From assembly GCA_017428585.1 (NCBI GenBank), contig JAFRQN010000237.1:1-16481 (forward strand): 16,481 nt of DNA. The letters run 5' to 3'. Below the pieces are notes generated by a model. That model was not told the DNA's origin. It was given only the letters and a program-made list of their open reading frames with translations, and searched no databases. The translations under genes were made by a program, and so were the position numbers. This document shows positions 14,101-16,481 of the stretch, in pieces (positions within the stretch are counted from its first letter, which is position 1; each line of letters begins with the position of its first letter). The DNA is from Bacteroidota bacterium (GTDB taxonomy: Bacteria > Bacteroidota > Ignavibacteria > Kapaibacteriales > UBA2268).

Positions 14101-16481
14101 CCGTTTGCACTTCCAACAGTTGTTTCTAATGATGTTATCTTGCCTTCAGCTGTAGTTAATCTTGTATCTATACCGCTTACTGTTGATATTGTGGCATAAG
14201 TAGTTGCTGCATTTTCTTGTGTTAAATATGTATTTCCTGCTTCTGTCTTAGTTAGATAAGCTGCTTCTAAATCAGCTGTTGTTGTATAAGCTCCTAATGC
14301 TGTTGTTATTGCAGCATCAGTTTCACCCTTTGTATATACTTGATCCTTTGTATATACATCTGCTGCATTTGCTTTAAGTGCCAACGCATCATTAACTTCT
14401 GTCTTTGTATATACATTTCCAGCTAATGTTTCTAAAGCAGATTGATCTGCTTTAAGTGCTAATTGTTCATCTACATAATCTTTATCTGCTTTCGTATTAC
14501 CTAAGTTGGTAATATTGCTTTCAGCTGTACCTAATCTTGTATCTATACCGCTTATTGCTGTTGTATGACCTGCAACTGTTGTTTCTAATGCTTCTAAATC
14601 AGCAGCATCTGCTTTACTATCAAGTGCTGTATTAATATTTGCAATATCGTTTGTATGACCTGCAACTGTTCCACTTAATTCATTTAATGCTGTTGCTGTT
14701 GCAAATTTAGAAACAGGTGTTGTTTTGAAAGCAGTACCACCACCATCAATGGTAAGAAGTTCTTCGCCTGCAAGTACTTGAACAGTATCAGATTTCTTTA
14801 ACTTATCTACTGTTATTGATGCTGATGCAAGTTTTTCATTTGTTACTGCATTATTATTTATTGTTGTTATATATTCACTTAAAGTATCATTATAAGTTAT
14901 TGAAACATCGTTATCTGTTGTATTTCCAATAGCATTAACTTTTGTTACTAAACCTTGAACATCACCATTCAATGCTTCTGCTAATTGAGAAGCGGCTTGA
15001 ATAGCAGCAGCCAAATCTTCAAGCTGGCCATTATCTCCTAATGCCTCATTTATAGTATTGACAGTTTCTGAGATATTAACAATAGTAGTATCACCTGTTA
15101 CAGGATCAACATTATTGTAAATTAGATTTGGTTTATCAATAACAACTGCGTTATTAGTTATAGAAATACCATCGATATCTGTAGCTGCACCAGTAATATT
15201 GCCATCTTGATCTCTTTCAAAACTAATATGAACTTCACCATTTTGATTTTCAAGAGCGTCAAGTTTATCATCACTTTCTGTTACTGTATTATAGATATTG
15301 TTCATAGAAACAGGGTTTGAACTGCCTTCTACAACAACCTGCAAACCGTCAATAGTAACAGTTGCATTTTGTGAAGTATTTCCTATATTAACATTGCCGC
15401 CTGGATAAACTTCAAATACATTGTTTCCATTTTCATTTTCTATTGTAAAAAATGGATCATCATTTGCATTAACTCCGCCTAATGCAAGCATATCCATTGG
15501 ATTTGGTTTTATACTACCGCCTTTATAGTATAATTTGCCATCAATAACTGCATCTGTGCCATTATCATAGAATAATGAAGAAGTAAATCCATCACCTGTT
15601 GAATTAAGTTTAATAACATTATTTGCTGTTGTCGGCTGACCTTTTAATTTAGCTGGAGTAATTGCTTCGTCTGCAATAGAAGAAGCTGTTACTGCATTTG
15701 GTCCAAGTTTGTCTGCTGTAACTGCACCATCTGCAAGGTCTTCTGTATTAACTTCGCCATCTTTTATCTTAATTGAAGTTACTGAATTGTCTGCTAAATC
15801 AGCTGTTGCAATAGAACCATCTACTATATGAGTAGATTCTACTGCATTTGCTGCAAGCTGAGTACCTGTTACTGCACCATCAGCAAGTTTTGCTGTTGTA
15901 ACATTTTTGTCTGCAATATCAGCTGTCTTAACTTCACCGTCTTTAATCTTGTCAGTTGTTACTGCATCGTCAGCAAGTTTACCGTTTGTTACCGCTTTAT
16001 CAGCTATTTTATCTGTAACAACTGCTAAGTTAACGATATTGTTTGTATTAACAGAATTGTCAGCAAGTTTTGCTGCTGTTACTGCTTTGTCTTTAATATC
16101 ATCTGTTTCAACTGCGCCGCTTTCGATTGCATTTGATGTTACTGCACCAGTTGCAAGTTTGCCAGCTGTGATTGTACCATCTTCAATCTTTGCACCTGTT
16201 ACTGCACCATCTTCAATTTTTGCAGTTGATACTGCATTTGCTGCAAGTTTGCCATTTGTAACTGCGTTGTCAGCTATCTTAGCTTCTGTTACTGAATTGC
16301 CAGCAAGTTTATCTGCTGTTACTGCTTCATCAACGAGTTTTGCTGTTGATACTGAACCGTCAGCAAGTTTTGCTGCTGTTACTGCTTCATCAGCAAGTTT
16401 AACTGTTGTTACTGCGCCAGCATCTATTTTTGCTGTCTTAACTGCATTGTCTGCAAGTTTTGTATCTGTTACTGCACCATC
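7902..16481 (-). CDS. giant repetitive tail-fibre-like/surface fibre protein, 5'-truncated by window edge
   Basis: Unnamed fibrous protein; 2859 residues are visible and the N-terminus lies beyond the right edge. I checked the frame from the ATG at 15497 to base 16481: there is no stop and no Met, and the same repeat pattern continues, so that ATG is internal. Order (visible residues): 1-280, 28 decapeptide repeats of DxAVTxxKLA type; about 281-595, a less repetitive head containing NVFEVYPGGNVNIGN; about 596-2600, alternating beta-rich knobs (GDVT...NAVTTAKIADG...GLVTVDGDGFKTT) and stalks (RVTALETTVAGHTTDI, GKADKTYVDEQLALKAD, VYTKDQVYTKTETN); then a beta-rich tail and a 70-residue cap ending YVGSAWHVIQ. 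I see no Cys and a single Trp (in the cap). These motifs are typical of phage tail fibres and long surface fibres. No intramolecular chaperone (S74) or YadA-type membrane anchor is present, so attachment, if any, would be N-terminal. Whether it is a cell-surface adhesin or a phage-derived fibre cannot be decided here. Confidence 0.85.
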   Translation of the reverse strand, partial: DGAVTDTKLADNAVKTAKIDAGAVTTVKLADEAVTAAKLADGSVSTAKLVDEAVTADKLAGNSVTEAKIADNAVTNGKLAANAVSTAKIEDGAVTGAKIEDGTITAGKLATGAVTSNAIESGAVETDDIKDKAVTAAKLADNSVNTNNIVNLAVVTDKIADKAVTNGKLADDAVTTDKIKDGEVKTADIADKNVTTAKLADGAVTGTQLAANAVESTHIVDGSIATADLADNSVTSIKIKDGEVNTEDLADGAVTADKLGPNAVTASSIADEAITPAKLKGQPTTANNVIKLNSTGDGFTSSLFYDNGTDAVIDGKLYYKGGSIKPNPMDMLALGGVNANDDPFFTIENENGNNVFEVYPGGNVNIGNTSQNATVTIDGLQVVVEGSSNPVSMNNIYNTVTESDDKLDALENQNGEVHISFERDQDGNITGAATDIDGISITNNAVVIDKPNLIYNNVDPVTGDTTIVNISETVNTINEALGDNGQLEDLAAAIQAASQLAEALNGDVQGLVTKVNAIGNTTDNDVSITYNDTLSEYITTINNNAVTNEKLASASITVDKLKKSDTVQVLAGEELLTIDGGGTAFKTTPVSKFATATALNELSGTVAGHTNDIANINTALDSKADAADLEALETTVAGHTTAISGIDTRLGTAESNITNLGNTKADKDYVDEQLALKADQSALETLAGNVYTKTEVNDALALKANAADVYTKDQVYTKGETDAAITTALGAYTTTADLEAAYLTKTEAGNTYLTQENAATTYATISTVSGIDTRLTTAEGKITSLETTVGSANGGLVKDVADNAAAITELQTTIGDAQSGLVKGVADNATAITELQTTIGDENSGLVKQVNTNTSNIALNADITYVDTELAKYVPLATTGDVTFSGTTSTIGAGKVTTAMLAGGANFVNGDLVTVDGDGFKTTSVNDITNGLETRVGALETTVNTATTGLKDRVTTLETTVAGHTTDISNLQSGKADKTYVDEQLALKADKSALETLAGNVYTKDQVYTKTETNTAITTALENYTTTTDLNTALAAKADKSTTYTKTEVDNLVNAKANSSDVYTKSETNNAITTALEAYTTTADLEATYATTTALETGLAGKADADNVYTKAQADGLLDAKADKSTTYTKTDVDTKLAGYVTTSSLTTTLSDYATTTALETGLAGKADKTALEALDTKVGNLVGDKGDVTIGYTNDYTITIDNDAVTTAKIADGNVTPGKLAGTLAPDGLVTVNSNGTGFTTTTLNSITTGLEGRVTALETTVNDPTTGLVKKVTDNTTDITNLQSGKADQSALEALAGNVYTKDQVYTKGETDAAITTALGAYTTTADLQATYATIATVNTLTGQVETNTDDITTLKGIVGDENSGLVKQVNTLETNVAGNTQNISTLDAKLDKLSGDLGDITVGYANDVYTAVIDNEAVTKAKLAGGSNLNANDVLAVDGNGNFVKANVYTANDVYTKTETNTLLAGKADLEAFNTLNSTVTHADTGLVKKVADLQTTVAGKADANNVYTKGEIDSKVSTINATLETKANIADVYTQAQADAKFATTTALETGLAGKADKTDLNAYLTTADAESTYATIATVNQKASQSDLETLAGNVYTKDQVYTKSETNNAITTALGAYTTTADLQATYATQQALNDGLATKASKTELVGNHGDVTIGYENDVYTTSINENAVTTGKIADANVTAGKLALGTDFAQGGILSVDANNNFVKANVYTTNDVYTKDEADGRFAAKSLETTVAGHTTDISNLQSGKADKTALEALAGNVYTKDQVYTKTETNTAITTALENYTTTTDLNTALNAKADKSDTYTKAEVNTELAKYVPLTTTGDVTFSGTTSTIGEGKVTSTMIANGTIAAEDLANEAVTVSKLAKGNNTLSAGGLVTVDGTTGNFKTTAIDDILPTNLNNRVTALEATVNTATTGLKDRVTTLEGTVNSATIGNVKLDERVTANTNNIADLTTQVGKLVGDKGDVTISYTNDYTLTIDNGAVGTDKLAAGAVTGAKIASNTITKANLAGGNALTAGDLITVDADGNFINADVTGFVTESELTTTLQGYATTTALDAKADASELANYLTKTEASNTYAPQSTTYTKTEVDNLVGAKANSADVYTKTQADDKFATKAALADKANQSDLATLQTTVAGHTTAIGDANSGLTKGVADNAAAISNLQSGKADKTELSNYVPLTTTGDVTFSGTTSTIVANAITSAKIADGTIAAEDLANEAVTVSKLAKGNNTLSAGGLVTVDGTTGNFKTTAIDDILPTNLNNRVTALEGTVGDAQSGLVKDVADLQSSLAAKADQSALETLQTTVAGHTTAIGDANSGLTKGVADNAAAISALQTSVNSKASQSDLTALTTRVGTAETNITNLTTDVNSLKTTVGNAQSGLVKDVAELQTTVANKANTADVYTKTAADEKFADKSTTYTKTEVDGLLAGKVNTSDLDNYVTTSSLTTTLSDYATNSALETGLAGKANASDVYTKGEVDTKLSDYVPLGVTGDVTFTSTTASIAANAVTSAKIADGNVTTAKLANNAVTPDKLSGTFTADKFVKVNAAGDGFETADITIPTDLTNRLSALETKANALGSTTNTDVSITYSNNAYTTSINNGAVGTAKLAANAVTSAKIANGTIAAEDLANNAVTTDKIADANVTPNKLAGVNNFSINGIVKINSNATGFTTTTVLDEITDGSLYRSKLAGGAAIGDGKVILAGVDNSNKKIVKESIITQDSDNSGISVAGNIKVTGNGTISNPATDKAVVVNDSLHVNQGVTVDGTLTVNGETIINTAEETGNINPSGKTVILITGNTQNRQLSNGNAGQIIYLISGQNTTYTIKNSNNQDIVSLPANKMVTLIYVGSAWHVIQ
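9670..9844 (-). repeat. long internal direct repeat A, copy 1
   Basis: This 175-nt stretch matches 10747-10921 at an offset of 1077 nt (359 codons) with only two differences (9744 A/T, 9837 A/T). Both copies encode the knob segment from TIAAEDLANEAVTVSKLAKG through TAIDDILPTNLNNRV with the same residues. Confidence 0.93.
10747..10921 (-). repeat. long internal direct repeat A, copy 2
   Basis: Partner of 9670-9844; see that entry. The flanks diverge at once on the low-coordinate side (TCTAATGCTG versus AACGCA before the shared GTTACTCG), which marks a sharp edge of duplication or gene conversion. Confidence 0.93.
11077..11191 (-). repeat. internal direct repeat B, copy 1
   Basis: A 115-nt stretch equal to 13381-13495 except for one base (11130 T versus 13434 A), offset 2304 nt (768 codons). 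It encodes the stalk segment LAGNVYTKDQVYTKTETN through ALENYTTTTDLNTAL. Confidence 0.92.
12493..12583 (-). repeat. internal direct repeat C, copy 1
   Basis: A 91-nt stretch identical to 14269-14359, offset 1776 nt (592 codons), covering VYTKDQVYTKGETDAAITTA and the following LGAYTTTADL. Its low-coordinate part also belongs to a 60-nt identity between 12478-12537 and 11581-11640 (offset 897 nt). Confidence 0.92.
13381..13495 (-). repeat. internal direct repeat B, copy 2
   Basis: Partner of 11077-11191; the single difference is silent (Ala-Ile versus Ala-Ile codons read on the minus strand). Confidence 0.92.
14269..14359 (-). repeat. internal direct repeat C, copy 2
   Basis: Exact partner of 12493-12583. 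Beyond the shared CTTTGTATATACAT the two copies run into different neighbours (TCCAGC versus CTGCTG), so the identity ends abruptly. Confidence 0.92.
14700..15641 (-). other. less repetitive head segment of the giant fibre protein
   Basis: Roughly visible residues 281-594. Apart from two decad-like units near its end, it lacks the long repeats. It includes GKLYYKGGSI, then FFTIENENGNNVFEVYPGGN followed by VNIGNTS, which resembles the 'GNVGIGT' motif common in tail-fibre and fibrous secreted proteins. A predicted helical stretch LEDLAAAIQAASQLAEALNG follows. Because it sits between the decapeptide array and the knob-stalk region, it may form a distinct folded node along the fibre. The boundaries are approximate. 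Confidence 0.5.
15642..16481 (-). repeat. 28-copy in-frame 30-nt (decapeptide) tandem array, continuing past the window
   Basis: Twenty-eight consecutive 10-residue units with no insertion or deletion, consensus D(G/N/K/E)AVTxxK(L/I)(A/K). Examples are DGAVTADKLG, DKAVTAAKLA, DNSVTSIKIK and ANAVESTHIV. On the plus strand it shows as repeated 'gttactgc...tcagcaagttt' at 30-nt spacing. Hydrophobic V and L/I recur every five residues, the spacing of pentapeptide-repeat beta-helices, while the polar positions vary. Copies are diverged, so this is an old array rather than a recent slippage product. The right end is cut by the window edge. Confidence 0.93.

Larger units (their letters stand above)
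8640..14930 (-). repeat. alternating knob and stalk modules within the giant gene
   Basis: About ten copies of a beta-rich module recur in frame, each carrying DVT/DVS/DIT-like signatures. On the DNA these lie near 14905, 13838, 12918, 12275, 11508, 10986, 10563, 9909, 8988 and 8715. Each module contains one to several AVTxxKLA decads and most end in a (L/I)(V/L)(T/S)VD(G/A).G.F segment. They come in two flavours: GDVTFSGTTSTI preceded by YVPL.TT, and GDVTI.Y.NDYT preceded by LVGDKG. Between them lie stalks with RVTALETTV, KAD and YT(K/Q) motifs. YTK occurs about two dozen times and VYTKDQVYTK five times. Confidence 0.75.

Noticed and set aside
8479..14199. Many plus-strand open frames of 60-213 codons opposite the giant gene, some Leu/Val-rich like membrane proteins
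   Set aside because: They are mirror images of a Thr/Ala/Asp/Lys-rich repeat gene whose codons rarely give stops on the other strand; the hydrophobicity follows from the complement of those codons. None has a convincing ribosome binding site.
15828..16028. Cys-rich plus-strand open frame
   Set aside because: It is antisense to the decapeptide array and its regular composition simply reflects the 30-nt repeat read in another frame.
15642..16481. Regular 30-nt repeat spacing suggesting a CRISPR array
   Set aside because: Repeats abut with no unique spacers, are diverged mainly at codon-variable positions, and are fully in frame with a coding sequence.
7902..16481. Prophage call based on tail-fibre-like motifs
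   Set aside because: No capsid, portal, tail, lysis or integrase gene and no attachment-site repeat is seen; the neighbours on the left are chromosomal genes. The upstream side is outside the window, so it is unsupported rather than excluded.

Overview
The window is strongly AT-rich, has AT-only intergenic gaps, uses the standard bacterial stop codons, and encodes a signal-peptide-bearing beta-barrel protein, so it comes from a diderm (Gram-negative-type) low-GC bacterium. A spirochaete of the Brachyspira type fits base composition and gene content best, but this is recalled resemblance rather than a test; other low-GC diderms are possible.

Layout, left to right. (1) 1-587, + strand: the 3' part of a DpnII/MboI-type GATC restriction endonuclease whose start lies outside the window. 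(2) 616-3087, - strand: recG, with an unusually long Asn-rich insertion near the N-terminus. It converges on the restriction gene with a 28-nt gap. (3) 3203-7709, - strand: a likely three-gene transcription unit read right to left. It encodes a polyisoprenyl-phosphate sugar-1-phosphate transferase (WbaP type), a small outer-membrane beta-barrel protein and an exported DPP5-like S9 peptidase. The gaps are 56 and 52 nt, and a strong hairpin terminator follows the last gene. All three act at the cell envelope. (4) 7902-16481, - strand: more than half the window is one giant gene. It enters from the right edge, is open over 2859 codons, and ends in a hairpin terminator.

The giant gene is the main item of interest. 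An ATG at 15497 looks like a start, but the frame is open without a stop to the last base of the window, so the true N-terminus is not visible. The visible protein begins with 28 uninterrupted 10-residue repeats and continues through a less repetitive head. It then alternates about ten small beta-rich 'knob' modules with coiled-coil-like or YTK-motif stalks, and ends in a unique C-terminal cap. The motifs (YTKTEVD, KAD, LETTVAGHT, GNVNIG) are those of phage tail fibres and fibrous surface proteins. No phage structural gene is visible nearby, and there is no C-terminal autotransporter anchor. Several in-frame DNA repeats of 60-175 nt are nearly identical, pointing to recent internal duplication or gene conversion and possible length variation between strains.
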